NCBI RefSeq assembly: GCF_901447155.2
Contig: NZ_LR588413.1
Coordinates: 62,001-126,000 of the forward strand
Direction of reading: 5' to 3'
Origin: Peptoniphilus catoniae
GTDB taxonomy: Bacteria > Bacillota > Clostridia > Tissierellales > Peptoniphilaceae
DNA length: 64,000 nt
Positions 1-8,937 of the stretch are shown here, in pieces; positions within the stretch are counted from its first letter, which is position 1; the number at the start of each line of letters is the position of its first letter. Made by a program: the position numbers and the translations under genes. The notes beneath the pieces were generated by a model that searched no databases, had not been told where the DNA came from, and was given only the letters and a program-made list of their open reading frames with translations.

Positions 1-186
1 AAGACAACTAGGGCAAATGTAGCAAAAAAATTATCAGTATTTGGAATTAAAATAGATGAAAATGCTAATGATGTAAGGGGGAAAGAAAGGATTATATCAT
101 CTGAAGATTCAACAATACCCTTACTTACTATTCCAACAAATGAAGAACTTATGATAGCAAAAGACACAATGAGACTTGCAAAATAA
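1..186 (+). CDS. ackA: Acetate kinase, C-terminal end (5' cut by window edge)
   Basis: Only the last 61 codons are present; the frame is open to the left edge and stops at TAA 184-186. Acetate kinase converts acetyl phosphate and ADP to acetate and ATP, the last step of acetogenic fermentation in the cytoplasm. The tail carries the usual C-terminal pattern: DVRGKERIIS, then IPTNEELMIAKDT, which closes the ASKHA-fold enzyme. The following yceD-rpmF pair is a frequent neighbour of ackA in Bacillota, which supports the call. The active-site region lies outside the window, so integrity of the whole enzyme cannot be judged. Confidence 0.88.
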   Translation, partial: KTTRANVAKKLSVFGIKIDENANDVRGKERIISSEDSTIPLLTIPTNEELMIAKDTMRLAK

Positions 187-198
187 TCTAGTGACTTG

Positions 199-227
199 TT
201 GACAAAGATATTTTACCAGGGTATAAT
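199..227 (+). promoter_or_regulatory. Consensus sigma-A promoter for yceD-rpmF
   Basis: TTGACA at 199-204 and TATAAT at 222-227 are perfect hexamers separated by exactly 17 bp. The start of transcription would fall near 234, about 25 bases before the yceD ATG. It separates yceD-rpmF transcription from ackA, whose stop codon is only 13 bases upstream of the -35 box. Confidence 0.85.
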
Positions 228-258
228 ATAGTGTGCTAATTTTAGGTGATGATCAATT

Positions 259-783
259 ATGAGAGTAGATTTAAAGAATTTTATAAACAGTGATGACGTC
301 ACTATGGAATTTGCCGGCGAGTTGGATAGGTATCACAGTGATTATGATACTGAAGACTTAAATTTAATATTACCTATAAAATATAAAGGAACGGTATATG
401 ATATAGGGGATGAATTACTTCTTGATTTATCAATAGTTTATAAGTATAAAACTCAATGTGACAGATGTTTAAAACCAATTGTTAAAGAGGAAGAGTCTGA
501 ACTAGAAGCATATTTTTTAAAGACTAAACAATTTGATTTAGCTGATGAAGCTGATGTTCAATACTTTGAATTAGAAAATCAGGAAATACTTCTTGATGAT
601 ATTATAATATCTCAAATAATTACAGATAGGCCATTAAAGAACCTGTGTAATGAGAATTGTTTAGGTTTGTGTCCAAAGTGTGGAAAGGATTTAAATGAAG
701 GTCCCTGCGAATGTGAATCTGAAGCAGATATTGACCCGAGATTTGAAAGTTTATTAGATTTGTTTAACGATGAGGAGGTGTAA
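259..783 (+). CDS. yceD: YceD/DUF177 family protein (23S rRNA accumulation protein)
   Basis: A 174-residue protein of the YceD (DUF177) family, linked in bacteria and plastids to accumulation of 23S rRNA and 50S assembly. It has C67xxC70 in the middle and a cysteine-rich tail (C130, C134, C138xxC141, C150, C152) that looks like a metal-binding site, followed by an acidic C-terminus ending in the DPRFESL family motif. It precedes rpmF by two bases, the classic yceD-rpmF pairing, so both are probably co-expressed from the consensus promoter at 199-227. The exact biochemical role of the family is not established. Confidence 0.9.
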   Translation: MRVDLKNFINSDDVTMEFAGELDRYHSDYDTEDLNLILPIKYKGTVYDIGDELLLDLSIVYKYKTQCDRCLKPIVKEEESELEAYFLKTKQFDLADEADVQYFELENQEILLDDIIISQIITDRPLKNLCNENCLGLCPKCGKDLNEGPCECESEADIDPRFESLLDLFNDEEV

Positions 784-785
784 TA

Positions 786-965
786 ATGGCAGTACCTAAG
801 GGAAAAACTTCAAAACAAAGAAGAAATAAAAGAAGAGCATCTTCTTATAGATTAAATAAAGCTACTGTTGTGGAATGTTCAAATTGCCATGAACCTAAAT
901 TACCGCATAGAGTATGTCCGAGCTGTGGACACTATGACGGAAAAGAAGTAATAACAGTTGACTAA
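786..965 (+). CDS. rpmF: 50S ribosomal protein L32
   Basis: A 59-residue ribosomal protein starting MAVPKGKTSKQRRNKRRA, the hallmark L32 N-terminus. It keeps both zinc-ribbon pairs, C31xxC34 and C44xxC47, so it is the zinc-binding (C+) form. Its Shine-Dalgarno sequence GAGGAGG lies inside the end of yceD, which suggests translational coupling. A rho-independent terminator follows directly. It is shorter than many ORF callers report but the family match is unambiguous. Confidence 0.97.
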   Translation: MAVPKGKTSKQRRNKRRASSYRLNKATVVECSNCHEPKLPHRVCPSCGHYDGKEVITVD

Positions 966-972
966 TAAAGAG

Positions 973-1004
973 AACTTCCTATTTAATTAATAGGGAGTTT
1001 TTTT
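973..1004 (+). terminator. Rho-independent terminator after rpmF
   Basis: CTTCCTATT pairs with AATAGGGAG (one G-U pair) around a short AATT loop and is followed by a run of T residues from 998. It closes the yceD-rpmF unit. Confidence 0.85.
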
Positions 1005-1093
1005 ATGTAGAATTTTGCCTAATATGGCAGTGATGAAATTTAATTCGGATTATGTTAAAATACAGTATAAATAAAATTTGAAAGGGGAAACTT

Positions 1094-1819
1094 ATGTCAG
1101 GACATTCTAAATGGAACAATATTAAAAATAAAAAGGGAAAAGAAGATGCCAAAAAGGGTAAAATTTTTACAAAACTTGGCAGAAATATAATAGTAGCAGT
1201 TAGAGAAGGTGGACCTGACCCCAACTATAACCCATCATTAAAGGTAGCTATTGATAAGGCTAAGTCTGAAAATATGCCTAATGACAATATAGAAAGGGCT
1301 ATTAAAAAAGGTAGTGGAGAAGGTTCAGAGGACAATTACGAACAAGTTATATATGAAGGTTATGGACCCAGTGGAATAGCAATTATGGTGGATTGCTTAA
1401 CAGACAATAGAAATAGAACTGCACCTGATGTCAGACATATATTTGATAAAAATGGAGGCAATTTAGGTCAACCCGGTTGTGTTTCTTTCATGTTTTCTAA
1501 AAAAGGTCAACTTGTTATTGAAAAAACAGATTCCGTTGATGGAGAAGATCTTATGATGAATGCTATTGAAAGTGGTGCCGAAGATATATTGGAAGAAGAT
1601 GAAGTCTTTGAAGTCTTGACTGCGCCTGAAGACTACCAAAAGGTTAGAAAAGCCCTTGAAGATTTAGGTTATGATTTTATGCATTCAGACATTACTTATA
1701 TTCCTCAAAACTACACAGATCTTACAGATGAAGAAGACGTTAAAAAATTGGAAAAGTTAATTGATTCATTAGAAGATAACGACGATGTTCAAGATGTTTA
1801 TACAAACTGGGGAGAATAG
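1094..1819 (+). CDS. yebC: YebC/PmpR family DNA-binding/translation regulatory protein
   Basis: A full-length 241-residue YebC-family protein with the diagnostic start [22 protein letters not shown] and an acidic C-terminal domain ([23 protein letters not shown]). Family members were first described as transcriptional regulators (PmpR), and some have more recently been tied to relief of ribosome stalling at proline-rich stretches; which role applies here cannot be read from sequence. A Shine-Dalgarno AAAGGGG precedes the ATG, and a plausible -10 with a TG extension lies near 1053-1061. It stands between terminator 973-1004 and the flavoprotein gene, which follows after 5 bases. Confidence 0.95.
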   Translation: MSGHSKWNNIKNKKGKEDAKKGKIFTKLGRNIIVAVREGGPDPNYNPSLKVAIDKAKSENMPNDNIERAIKKGSGEGSEDNYEQVIYEGYGPSGIAIMVDCLTDNRNRTAPDVRHIFDKNGGNLGQPGCVSFMFSKKGQLVIEKTDSVDGEDLMMNAIESGAEDILEEDEVFEVLTAPEDYQKVRKALEDLGYDFMHSDITYIPQNYTDLTDEEDVKKLEKLIDSLEDNDDVQDVYTNWGE

Positions 1820-1824
1820 TAATT

Positions 1825-2406
1825 TTGAAAATACTTACAATAATGGGCTCAGAGAGAAAAAATAAAAATACTGCAAAGCTTCTTAACTTTTTTAATAAGA
1901 GATTTATTAAAGCTGAAGATGAAGTATATGAGTATATATTAAAAGATCTTAAATTTTCAGCCTGTATATCCTGCTATGGTTGTGCAAAGAAGCCTGCTTG
2001 TATAATAAATGATGATCTTCAAGATCTTTACAAATTGATTGAAGAAGTTGATGCTATAGTATTTTCAACACCTATATACTTTAATTCTGTACCTGCTATT
2101 TCTAAAAGTTTTATAGATAGAATGCAAGTTTATTGGTGCAGAAAATTTATATTAAAACTTCCTCCTATAAAAGAAAAAATAGGAATAGCACTAATAAATG
2201 GAGGTGCTCCTTACTATGAAGAACAATTTATAGGGCCGGAACTTGTATTTGATCATTTCTTTAAGTCTACAACTTGTAAAAGGAGAATATTTTTAGAACT
2301 TAGCAATACTGATTCAATTAAAATAGATGAAGACAATAAAGAGCTTGTTAGTTTTTTAAATAATATTGATTACTCCTTTAAAGAAAATAAAACTTACAAA
2401 TTATAG
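1825..2406 (+). CDS. Iron-sulfur flavoprotein / NADPH-dependent FMN reductase-like protein
   Basis: A 193-residue flavodoxin-fold protein. The N-terminus MKILTIMGSERKNKNTAKLL is an FMN phosphate-binding loop. C47xxC50xxC53x5C59 matches the compact CX2CX2CX4-7C cluster motif of iron-sulfur flavoproteins (Isf), which bind a [4Fe-4S] cluster next to FMN and move electrons in anaerobes. STPIYFNSVPAISKSFIDR is the usual flavin-contact segment. The start is TTG at 1825, preceded by GGGGAG. It lies 5 bases after yebC and 13 before deoC, so it is probably co-transcribed. Substrate and redox partner are unknown; a quinone or FMN reductase is the alternative. Confidence 0.8.
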   Translation: MKILTIMGSERKNKNTAKLLNFFNKRFIKAEDEVYEYILKDLKFSACISCYGCAKKPACIINDDLQDLYKLIEEVDAIVFSTPIYFNSVPAISKSFIDRMQVYWCRKFILKLPPIKEKIGIALINGGAPYYEEQFIGPELVFDHFFKSTTCKRRIFLELSNTDSIKIDEDNKELVSFLNNIDYSFKENKTYKL

Positions 2407-2419
2407 GAGATATTAGAAG

Positions 2420-3073
2420 ATGATTAATGAAATTATTGATCACGCTCTTTTAAAAGCAGATTCTTGCAAAGAAGATATAGAAAGGATTTGTCTGGAGGCA
2501 AAGAAATATAAATTTAAGACGGTTTGCGTCAATCCTATATGGGTGAGTTATGCATCAAATCTTCTTAAAAATACAGATATAGGCGTATGCACGGTTATAG
2601 GATTTCCATTAGGGGCTTCAACTACAGAGGTTAAGAAGTATGAGGCGGATAATGCGGTTAAAAATGGTGCTGATGAAATAGATATGGTTATTAATATAGG
2701 CTATCTTAAATCAAAAGACTATAAGGCTGTAGAAAAAGATATTAAAGCTGTGGTATTTGCTGCCAAGGGAAGACCTGTAAAGGTTATTTTAGAAACCTGT
2801 CTTTTAAATTCGGACGAAATTGTAAAAGCTTGTGAGCTTTCTAAAAATGCCGGGGCAAGCTTTGTAAAAACATCTACTGGATTTTCTATTGCCGGAGCAA
2901 AGGTTGAAGATGTTAAGTTAATGAGAGAGGTCTTAGGCGATAGCCTTGGAATAAAAGCATCAGGAGGGATAAGAGATTTGAAGACAGCTAGGGAAATGAT
3001 AAAAAATGGAGCCACCAGACTTGGCCTAAGTGCTAGTGTATCCATAATTAAGGAATATGAAAATGAATTTTAA
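2420..3073 (+). CDS. deoC: Deoxyribose-phosphate aldolase
   Basis: A 217-residue class I aldolase of the DeoC family, cleaving 2-deoxyribose-5-phosphate into glyceraldehyde-3-phosphate and acetaldehyde in deoxynucleoside breakdown. The Schiff-base lysine is K150 in FVKTSTGF and the second catalytic lysine is K179 in IKASGGIRD; the acidic pair sits in DEIDMVIN (86-88). Length is typical. The 3' end overlaps the start of lgt by about 11 bases, so translation of the two may be coupled. No other deo catabolic gene is nearby. Confidence 0.95.
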   Translation: MINEIIDHALLKADSCKEDIERICLEAKKYKFKTVCVNPIWVSYASNLLKNTDIGVCTVIGFPLGASTTEVKKYEADNAVKNGADEIDMVINIGYLKSKDYKAVEKDIKAVVFAAKGRPVKVILETCLLNSDEIVKACELSKNAGASFVKTSTGFSIAGAKVEDVKLMREVLGDSLGIKASGGIRDLKTAREMIKNGATRLGLSASVSIIKEYENEF

Positions 3074-3803
3074 TCCTGTGGCATTTAGAATTTTTAATAT
3101 TGATGTAATGTGGTATGGCATTCTTATAGGGCTAGGCGTTTTAGTAGGCATTTTTCTTGCGGATAGACTTGCAAATAAAGAAGGCTATTACAATGGTATG
3201 ATAACTGATCTTGCAACATTTTTGATTATTTTTGGAGTTATTGGTGCAAGGCTTTATTATGTTGTTTTCAGTTGGGATTACTATTCTAAAAATCTCATCG
3301 AAATATTTGCTATAAGAAATGGCGGCCTCGCAATATACGGGGGAGTTTTTGCAGGAATAATTGTGACCTATATCTTTTCAAAAAATAAAAATATCCCATT
3401 TTTTAAACTGGCGGATATTTTGGTTCCATCTTTAGCGTTTGGACAGGGAATAGGAAGATGGGGTAATTTTATTAATGGAGAGGCCCATGGAGGTCCTACT
3501 AGTTTGCCTTGGGCTATTAATGTTGATGGAGTTATGGTCCATCCAACATTTTTATATGAATCTATTTTGGATTTTGCAACATTTTTATTTCTTTACTTTT
3601 ATTTATATAAAAATAAAAAATTTGAAGGTCATGTTTTTAGCTTTTATATGATCTTATATGGGCTAGGCAGGTTTTTTATAGAAGGTTTACGCACGGATTC
3701 TCTTTATATAGGGCCTTTTAGAGTATCTCAACTTGTAAGTCTTGTTTTTGTTTTTGTAGGAGTAATCTTATTAATTAAAAACAAAGAGAATTTAAAAAAA
3801 TGA
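3063..3803 (+). CDS. lgt: Prolipoprotein diacylglyceryl transferase
   Basis: Lgt transfers diacylglycerol from phosphatidylglycerol to the lipobox cysteine of prolipoproteins at the membrane. The protein (246 residues from ATG 3063) is a polytopic membrane protein with the family signature [10 protein letters not shown] near residues 131-140, [10 protein letters not shown] near 85-94 and HPTFLYES. An in-frame ATG at 3057 is closer to the AAGGA motif (3050-3054) than ribosomes like; ATG 3063 has 8-base spacing and is preferred. It overlaps deoC upstream and the phosphoesterase gene downstream. PotD in this window is a likely client lipoprotein. Confidence 0.95.
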   Translation: MNFNPVAFRIFNIDVMWYGILIGLGVLVGIFLADRLANKEGYYNGMITDLATFLIIFGVIGARLYYVVFSWDYYSKNLIEIFAIRNGGLAIYGGVFAGIIVTYIFSKNKNIPFFKLADILVPSLAFGQGIGRWGNFINGEAHGGPTSLPWAINVDGVMVHPTFLYESILDFATFLFLYFYLYKNKKFEGHVFSFYMILYGLGRFFIEGLRTDSLYIGPFRVSQLVSLVFVFVGVILLIKNKENLKK

Positions 3804-4549
3804 CCCTTGTAATCGTAATTTTTCTTTTAGGATATTTATGCTTTCAGCTTGCAATTTTTAAGGTTGAAGGATTAAATATAAGAAATAAGAAGGTAAACTC
3901 AGAGATTAAAATAGTACAAATATCTGATTTTCATAATAATTTTTTTGTAAATTTAAAAGGCTTAAAAAGAAAAATTAATAAATTTAATCCAGATTTAGTA
4001 TTTTTTACTGGAGACATGATTTCAAGAAATACAAAAAATTTTAAAAGATTGGATAAGTTTGTAAAAATTTTTTCTAAATATAGATGTTTTTTTGTAACGG
4101 GGAATCACGAACTTGAAAATCCACATATTGATTATTTGGAGGTATTTAACAAATACGGAGTTGAGATTTTAAGAAATACTTCTAGTAAAATAAAAATAAA
4201 AAATCAAGACCTTTTTATCTATGGTCTTGATTTTGGAAGTAATTCTATCCCTTTAGGAGATAAAAAATCATACAATATACTTTTATGCCACAATCCCGAT
4301 ACTTTTCTTTATTCTAAAATTAAATCCTATGATTTAGTTCTTAGCGGTCATAAGCACGGAGGTCAGGTAAGATTGCCTTATTTCGGTCAAATAATAGACC
4401 ATGGTCCAAGGTTATTTCCTAAATTTTCCAAGGGTTTATATAGCTATAATAATGCAGATTTCTATATAAGTTCCGGTCTAGGGCAAAGTGTTTATTTTAG
4501 AATAAATTGTAGAATTTCATATACGGAAATTTTATTAGGCGGTAATTAA
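3800..4549 (+). CDS. Membrane-anchored metallophosphoesterase (YkuE/YaeI type)
   Basis: A 249-residue calcineurin-like phosphoesterase. An N-terminal membrane segment (about residues 2-20) is followed by the metal-site motifs D43xH45, G71D72, G101NHE, H164 in LLCHNPD and GHKHGGQ at 183-189. This order matches the YkuE/YaeI branch, whose members sit at the membrane and have been linked to lipid or UDP-sugar phosphate substrates; the real substrate is unknown. The ATG overlaps the lgt stop (ATGA), so the two are translationally coupled. It converges on the aminopeptidase gene, sharing four bases at the 3' ends. Confidence 0.82.
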   Translation: MTLVIVIFLLGYLCFQLAIFKVEGLNIRNKKVNSEIKIVQISDFHNNFFVNLKGLKRKINKFNPDLVFFTGDMISRNTKNFKRLDKFVKIFSKYRCFFVTGNHELENPHIDYLEVFNKYGVEILRNTSSKIKIKNQDLFIYGLDFGSNSIPLGDKKSYNILLCHNPDTFLYSKIKSYDLVLSGHKHGGQVRLPYFGQIIDHGPRLFPKFSKGLYSYNNADFYISSGLGQSVYFRINCRISYTEILLGGN

Positions 4550-5778
4550 AATGCAAAGTTACCGTCTTTAAATATGTCTATTTTTTCTCCATTGTCCTTA
4601 ACGCCTATAACATTTGTCGTTTTATCTCCTATCATAAAGTCCACATGAATTAAAGAGTCATTTGCACCCTCTTTCTTTAGACTTTCTACATCCATATCTT
4701 CTCCACCTTTTAGACAGGTTGGGTAAGCTTTGCCTAAAGCTATGTGGCATGAGGCATTTTCATCATAGAGAGTGTTATAAAAGAGGATGCCCGTATTTGA
4801 TATTGGAGAGTCGTAGGGTACAAAAGCTATTTCTCCTAGGCTTTTTGAACCTTCATCAGTTTCAAGCAAATTTTTGAGTACTTCATAGCCAATAGTAGCA
4901 TCAAAATCAACAACTTGTCCATCTTTAAACCTTAGATAAAAGTCATCAATTAAAGCTCCATTGTAGTTAAGAGGTTTAGTATTATACACAATTCCATCTA
5001 TACGGTCCTTATGGGGTAATGAAAAGACCTCTTCAGTTGGAATATTTGCTATAAATTCGTTGCCGTGACTGTCATATTCACTTGCCCCTTCAAAAATATA
5101 ATTTTTAGGCATACCTACTTTTAGATTAGTGCCATTATCGGATTTGATAATAAAGTAATCAAATTGATGCTGGTTCAGAAACTTACTGTGCCTTTTAAGA
5201 GTATAAGTGTGTTTTTCCCAGGCAGCCACAGGATCTTCAAGATCTGCACGACTTGTATAAAATATAAGCTCCCACAATTTTAAAGTTGCTTCTTTTTCAT
5301 CAAGGTCCGGAAAAACTGTCTTTGCCCAGCTTGGAACAGCAGCACCAGCTACGCACCAAGAGTTTTCGCTATTCATCATTCTGTTGTTAAAATCTTTTAA
5401 AGCTTTTGAAAAAGCAATAGTTGATGCTTTTATTTTATCTGCCGGTATATCTTTAAGTAAATTTGGATCTTCTCCCGTTAGGGATAAAAATTTGGCAGAT
5501 TTATCCATATAAAAATTTTGTTCCATTATAAAATGTTCTGGGACTTCGCTAACTGTGTCAAGACTTGCATATTTGTATCTTATTTTAGAAAAAACCTCAT
5601 CTCTATAATTAACTTTTACATCTCTGGCTCCTGACATAAAGGCGGTTTCTGTAAGAAGATTTATAAATTCTCTATTCTCCGCTTGACCTCTTATTACAAG
5701 AAAATCTCCTTCTTTTATATTTAAACATTTTTCTATAATGAGTTTTGCATATTTTTTTAAATTATCATTGAAAGTCAT
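4546..5778 (-). CDS. Aminopeptidase, M29 family
   Basis: A 410-residue M29 aminopeptidase (AmpS / aminopeptidase T family), a cytoplasmic two-metal enzyme removing N-terminal residues from peptides. Likely metal-ligand and catalytic motifs of the family are visible: the glutamates in FIANIPTEEVF and LGEIAFVP, the histidine in ASCHIALGKAYP and the His/Asp pair in LIHVDFMIG. The N-terminal half (KLIIEKCLNIKEGDFLVIRG) is also typical. A good Shine-Dalgarno GAGGTGA precedes the ATG. It is monocistronic and convergent with the phosphoesterase gene. No terminator is obvious between them beyond a weak 6-bp hairpin inside both 3' ends. Confidence 0.93.
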   Translation of the reverse strand: MTFNDNLKKYAKLIIEKCLNIKEGDFLVIRGQAENREFINLLTETAFMSGARDVKVNYRDEVFSKIRYKYASLDTVSEVPEHFIMEQNFYMDKSAKFLSLTGEDPNLLKDIPADKIKASTIAFSKALKDFNNRMMNSENSWCVAGAAVPSWAKTVFPDLDEKEATLKLWELIFYTSRADLEDPVAAWEKHTYTLKRHSKFLNQHQFDYFIIKSDNGTNLKVGMPKNYIFEGASEYDSHGNEFIANIPTEEVFSLPHKDRIDGIVYNTKPLNYNGALIDDFYLRFKDGQVVDFDATIGYEVLKNLLETDEGSKSLGEIAFVPYDSPISNTGILFYNTLYDENASCHIALGKAYPTCLKGGEDMDVESLKKEGANDSLIHVDFMIGDKTTNVIGVKDNGEKIDIFKDGNFAF

Positions 5779-5796
5779 GTAATCACCTCTATAGTA

Positions 5797-5825
5797 ATTA
5801 TATCACAGAGTAATTACAGTATTAA
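5797..5825 (-). promoter_or_regulatory. Extended -10 promoter of the M29 aminopeptidase
   Basis: Read on the minus strand, TGATATAAT (TATAAT at 5802-5797) is an extended -10 element, with a weak TTAATA -35 about 17 bp upstream. Transcription would start roughly 12 bases before the GAGGTGA site. Confidence 0.6.
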
Positions 5826-5852
5826 TATAATAAAATTTTGTAATCTATATAT

Positions 5853-5918
5853 AAAAAATAAGAACTTATAATTACTAAAGACTATCTTAGACTTTAATAT
5901 TTATAAGTTCTTATTTTT
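5853..5918 (-). terminator. Long-stem terminator after tRNA-Trp
   Basis: An 18-bp perfect inverted repeat (arms 5854-5871 and 5901-5918, core AAGAACTTATA) encloses about 29 bases. On the minus strand it lies just downstream of the tRNA and ends in an A/T-rich tract, so it can terminate tRNA transcription. The long loop itself has partial inner pairing (CTAAAG against CTTTAG). Confidence 0.7.
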
Positions 5919-5923
5919 ATCAA

Positions 5924-5999
5924 TGGCAGGGGTAGCAGGACTCGAACCCACGACACCTGGTTTTGGAGACCAGTGTTCTACCAGCTGAACTATACCCCT
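5924..5999 (-). tRNA. tRNA-Trp (CCA anticodon)
   Basis: The minus strand gives a 76-base cloverleaf. The acceptor stem AGGGGTA pairs with TACCCCT, there is a G discriminator, and CCA is encoded. The anticodon loop CTCCAAA has a CCA anticodon reading UGG, and the T arm is GTGGGTTCGAGTCCTGC with the TTCGA loop. A single tryptophan tRNA, not in a cluster, with its own promoter and terminator. Confidence 0.97.
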
Positions 6000-6029
6000 A
6001 AAAGTAAACCATAACTTACAACAAAGTAC

Positions 6030-6058
6030 AGTTTACCAAAAATTTATATTTAAATCAA
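6030..6058 (-). promoter_or_regulatory. Promoter of tRNA-Trp
   Basis: On the minus strand TTGATT (6058-6053) and TAAACT (6035-6030) are separated by 17 bp, placing a transcription start about 24 bases before the mature tRNA 5' end. GTAAAC and GTTTAC arms flank the start site as an imperfect palindrome. Confidence 0.6.
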
Positions 6059-6062
6059 GACA

Positions 6063-6665
6063 TTAATTCGTTTTTATATAATCCTTTATTTCTTCGAACT
6101 TTTTTTCGCCTATTCCACCAACATTCATAATATCTTCAATTTTGGAGAAAGAATTTTTATCCCTGTATTTAATAATTTTTTCTGCCATTTTAGGACCTAT
6201 TCCCGGCAAACTTTTAAGCTCTTCAGCACTAGCTGTATTTATATTTACCTTCCCTTGGTCTGAGCTTGGCAAGTCACTTGTAGAAGTTTCACTTACAGCA
6301 GGAACATGAACCCTTTCTTCATCCTCAAGTTTCTTTGCAAGGTTTATATTGTCAAGGTCTGCATCTTCGTACATTCCTCCTGCAGCGTTAACTGCATCTA
6401 TCACCCTTGATCCCTGATTTAATTCTATAAGTCCAGGATTTTTCACGCGACCGCAAACCTGTACAAAAATAGTATCTGTCTTATCATCTTCATCTGGTTC
6501 ATCAGAATTTATTTCTTCAAGGCTTTCAACAGCTTTTTGATTAGACTCGTCAGATAAAGTTTTGCTGCTGTATTTGTTGTCATATGTTAGTTTAACTACA
6601 AACAAAAGAACAACAACAAGAGTTGCTAATAAAATTTTCTTTTGAAGATCAGAAAAATTGTCCAT
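6063..6665 (-). CDS. comEA: ComEA-like competence DNA receptor
   Basis: A 200-residue protein with one N-terminal membrane helix (about 10-28), an acidic linker, an SLBB domain (VCGRVKNPGLIELNQGSRVIDAVNAAGG) and a C-terminal tandem helix-hairpin-helix domain beginning VNINTASAEELKSLPGIGPKMA. This is the full ComEA architecture: a membrane-anchored receptor that binds incoming double-stranded DNA and ratchets it inward during transformation. comEC and the other late competence genes are not next to it here. dprA and a comM-like gene elsewhere in the window fit a transformation capability. Confidence 0.93.
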   Translation of the reverse strand: MDNFSDLQKKILLATLVVVLLFVVKLTYDNKYSSKTLSDESNQKAVESLEEINSDEPDEDDKTDTIFVQVCGRVKNPGLIELNQGSRVIDAVNAAGGMYEDADLDNINLAKKLEDEERVHVPAVSETSTSDLPSSDQGKVNINTASAEELKSLPGIGPKMAEKIIKYRDKNSFSKIEDIMNVGGIGEKKFEEIKDYIKTN

Positions 6666-6687
6666 TTATAACTCCTTAATTTTAATG

Positions 6688-6696
6688 ATTATACCA
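6688..6696 (-). promoter_or_regulatory. Extended -10 promoter of comEA
   Basis: TGGTATAAT on the minus strand is a TGn-extended perfect -10; no good -35 hexamer is present. It lies about 22 bases upstream of the ATG, with AAGGAG as Shine-Dalgarno in between. Confidence 0.6.
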
Positions 6697-6720
6697 CAGA
6701 GAATAAAAAAGGTCTTTAAT

Positions 6721-7659
6721 TTAATAAAGCTTAATGTTTTTAAAAGTATCTTCAATAATATCCATGACTAGTTTTTTTACGTTATGAAAAATAAAGTCTT
6801 TTAAATATAAGAGATAGACCTTATCTGGGGAAGGTATATTAGATACATCCTTTATATTATTGAAATCTTCTGATAATATGTAGCGACATATAAGACCTTC
6901 ATCATATTTATTTTCGTAAGTAAGAATATTTATATTAAAAATATTTTCTTTTAAGTAGAAGCTATGATTAAAACTATTAACTTCACAAGTAAAGGGACAA
7001 TTTGTTGTACCTTTAATAATTAAAAGATTGTTTGAAAAAGACAAATCCTCAATTATAAAATTGTAACCTTCAACTTCTACAGTAAGCAATTTTTTTATAA
7101 AATTTATTATTTCCAAAGATTTTAGAAGACCTGTGACGTCATCTTTATTGTGGTTAATAATGGAGTTAAGTAAGTCGTCGTCTCTTGTTTTTAAATAATT
7201 TTTATAATTTTTTATAAGTTCTGCACCTGATATAAATTCATCTCTTTCATATCCAAGAAATTTTTCTATATTCTTTTGCTTGTAACTGTCTAGATTAAGA
7301 AGATACTTATATTTTTTTATATAATCATACAAATCGAAGCTTACATAAGATGAGGTTTTAATTGAGTAAAATTGCTCTTTATTTTTAATAAAGGGAAGGT
7401 CAAATCTATTGCCGTTATAAGTAATTAGCTTTCTATTATCTACATTTAAATTTAATAAAAGATCGACTTCTTCCTTTAAATTTTCTGCAAAATATATTTT
7501 GATTTTTGCAAATTTTTCTATTTCTAAAAGGCCAAGAATGATAATAGTGTCTTTTTGTCTTGAAAGTCCTGTAGTTTCGATATCTAAAATTATGGAATTT
7601 TTAAAATTTTCCAAAATAAATTTATTATTTATAGTTATTGGATACTCAAATTTTTTCAT
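6721..7659 (-). CDS. YprB-like RNase H-fold exonuclease domain protein
   Basis: A 312-residue protein with a DnaQ/RNase H-like nuclease domain of the YprB type. ILDIETTGL carries the first acidic pair (DxE), LITYNGNRFDLPFI the second acidic region and NHNKDDVTGLL the final Asp. YprB-like proteins are predicted 3'-5' exonucleases of unknown role. The C-terminal ~110 residues are not recognised. ATG codons also exist at 7677 and 7665. I chose 7659 because GGAG then has 6-base spacing and because a TATAAT at 7681-7676 would overlap the 7677 start. It is divergent from the cysteine desulfurase gene. Confidence 0.78.
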   Translation of the reverse strand: MKKFEYPITINNKFILENFKNSIILDIETTGLSRQKDTIIILGLLEIEKFAKIKIYFAENLKEEVDLLLNLNVDNRKLITYNGNRFDLPFIKNKEQFYSIKTSSYVSFDLYDYIKKYKYLLNLDSYKQKNIEKFLGYERDEFISGAELIKNYKNYLKTRDDDLLNSIINHNKDDVTGLLKSLEIINFIKKLLTVEVEGYNFIIEDLSFSNNLLIIKGTTNCPFTCEVNSFNHSFYLKENIFNINILTYENKYDEGLICRYILSEDFNNIKDVSNIPSPDKVYLLYLKDFIFHNVKKLVMDIIEDTFKNIKLY

Positions 7660-7784
7660 ATACATCTCCAAGGTCATTATACATTAAAAATCGTTATGAT
7701 TATTTGAAATTAATTTAAAATTTAAAGAATTTGGTTTATACTTATAGTGATATTTAAAAGAAGCCAAGGAAAGGTTGGTTATGT

Positions 7785-8933
7785 ATGATATACCTAGATA
7801 ATTGTGCAACAACTAAACCAAGAGATGAAGTTGTTGATATAATGATTCAATCTATGAGGGAGGATTTTGCAAATCCATCATCTTTACATAGTTTTGGACA
7901 AAGCGTTGAAAATAAAATTGAAGAGGCAAGAGAAAATGTTGCGAATTTAATTAATGCTGATCCCAGCGAGATATATTTTACATCAGGAGGGACTGAAAGC
8001 AATAATACAGCCTTAAATGGTTTTATTAATAAAAACAAAAGATTTGGTAATGAAGTTATCACAAGTTCAATTGAACACTCTTCAATTGTTGAAAAGTTAA
8101 ATAAATACAAAAATGAAGATTATAAAGTTATAGAAATAGGAGTAGACTCCAAGGGAAATATAAATACTGATGAAATTTACTCAAAAGTTAATGAAAAAAC
8201 GATTTTATTATCTCTTATTCATGTAAATAATGAACTGGGTACAATTGCACCTATAGCTGAAATTACTAAGAAAGTAAAGTCTATAAATAAAAATGTTTTA
8301 GTACATGTAGATGGAGTTCAGTCTTTTGGAAAAATAAAAATAGATATTAAAGATATGAATTGCGACAGTTATTCACTATCAGGACATAAGATATATGGCC
8401 CTAAGGGAATAGGTGCCCTATATTTAAAGAATGGTATTCAAATTGAGCCTTTGATAAAAGGTGGAGGGCAGGAAAAAAATATGAGATCAGGCACTGAAAA
8501 TGTGCCGGGAATACTGGGCCTAGGTAAGGCTGCAAAAATAATGCTTGAAAATTTTGAACCTGAGCAGACTCATATTTTAGAAATTAAAAAATACTTAATA
8601 ACTAAGTTAAATGAAAATATAAGTGACTTTATAATCAATACACCTAAACACTCATCTCCCTATGTGCTTTCTGTATCAATTAAAGGTATAAGGGGAGAGG
8701 TGCTTTTGCATTACTTGGAACAAGATGAAATTTATATTTCAACAGCATCGGCTTGTACTTCAAATGGCACTCACAAAAGTAGAGTTCTAGAGGCAATTAA
8801 ATTAAAGCCTGACTATGAAGAAGGGACTATAAGAATTTGCTTATCCTATGAAATAAATAGAAATGATATAGATATTTTTATAGAAAAATTAAAATCTTAT
8901 GTAAATGAAATTCGTGAAATAATGAAAAGGTGA
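7785..8933 (+). CDS. Cysteine desulfurase (NifS-like, ThiI partner)
   Basis: A 382-residue class V PLP enzyme: MIYLDNCATT start, H98 in IEHSS, D176 in HVDGVQSFG, PLP lysine K202 in SGHKIYGPKG, and catalytic cysteine C324 in STASACTSN on a mobile loop. It takes sulfur from cysteine as a persulfide. It lies 4 bases upstream of thiI, the arrangement in Bacillus (NifZ-ThiI) where a dedicated desulfurase feeds ThiI for 4-thiouridine in tRNA. It is the first of three desulfurases in the window and the only one outside the suf region. Confidence 0.92.
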   Translation: MIYLDNCATTKPRDEVVDIMIQSMREDFANPSSLHSFGQSVENKIEEARENVANLINADPSEIYFTSGGTESNNTALNGFINKNKRFGNEVITSSIEHSSIVEKLNKYKNEDYKVIEIGVDSKGNINTDEIYSKVNEKTILLSLIHVNNELGTIAPIAEITKKVKSINKNVLVHVDGVQSFGKIKIDIKDMNCDSYSLSGHKIYGPKGIGALYLKNGIQIEPLIKGGGQEKNMRSGTENVPGILGLGKAAKIMLENFEPEQTHILEIKKYLITKLNENISDFIINTPKHSSPYVLSVSIKGIRGEVLLHYLEQDEIYISTASACTSNGTHKSRVLEAIKLKPDYEEGTIRICLSYEINRNDIDIFIEKLKSYVNEIREIMKR

Positions 8934-8937
8934 TAAA

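Noticed and set aside
4540-4564. Terminator between the phosphoesterase and M29 aminopeptidase genes
   Set aside because: Only six base pairs (CGGTAA/TTACCG) with a 13-base loop and no T run; too weak to call.
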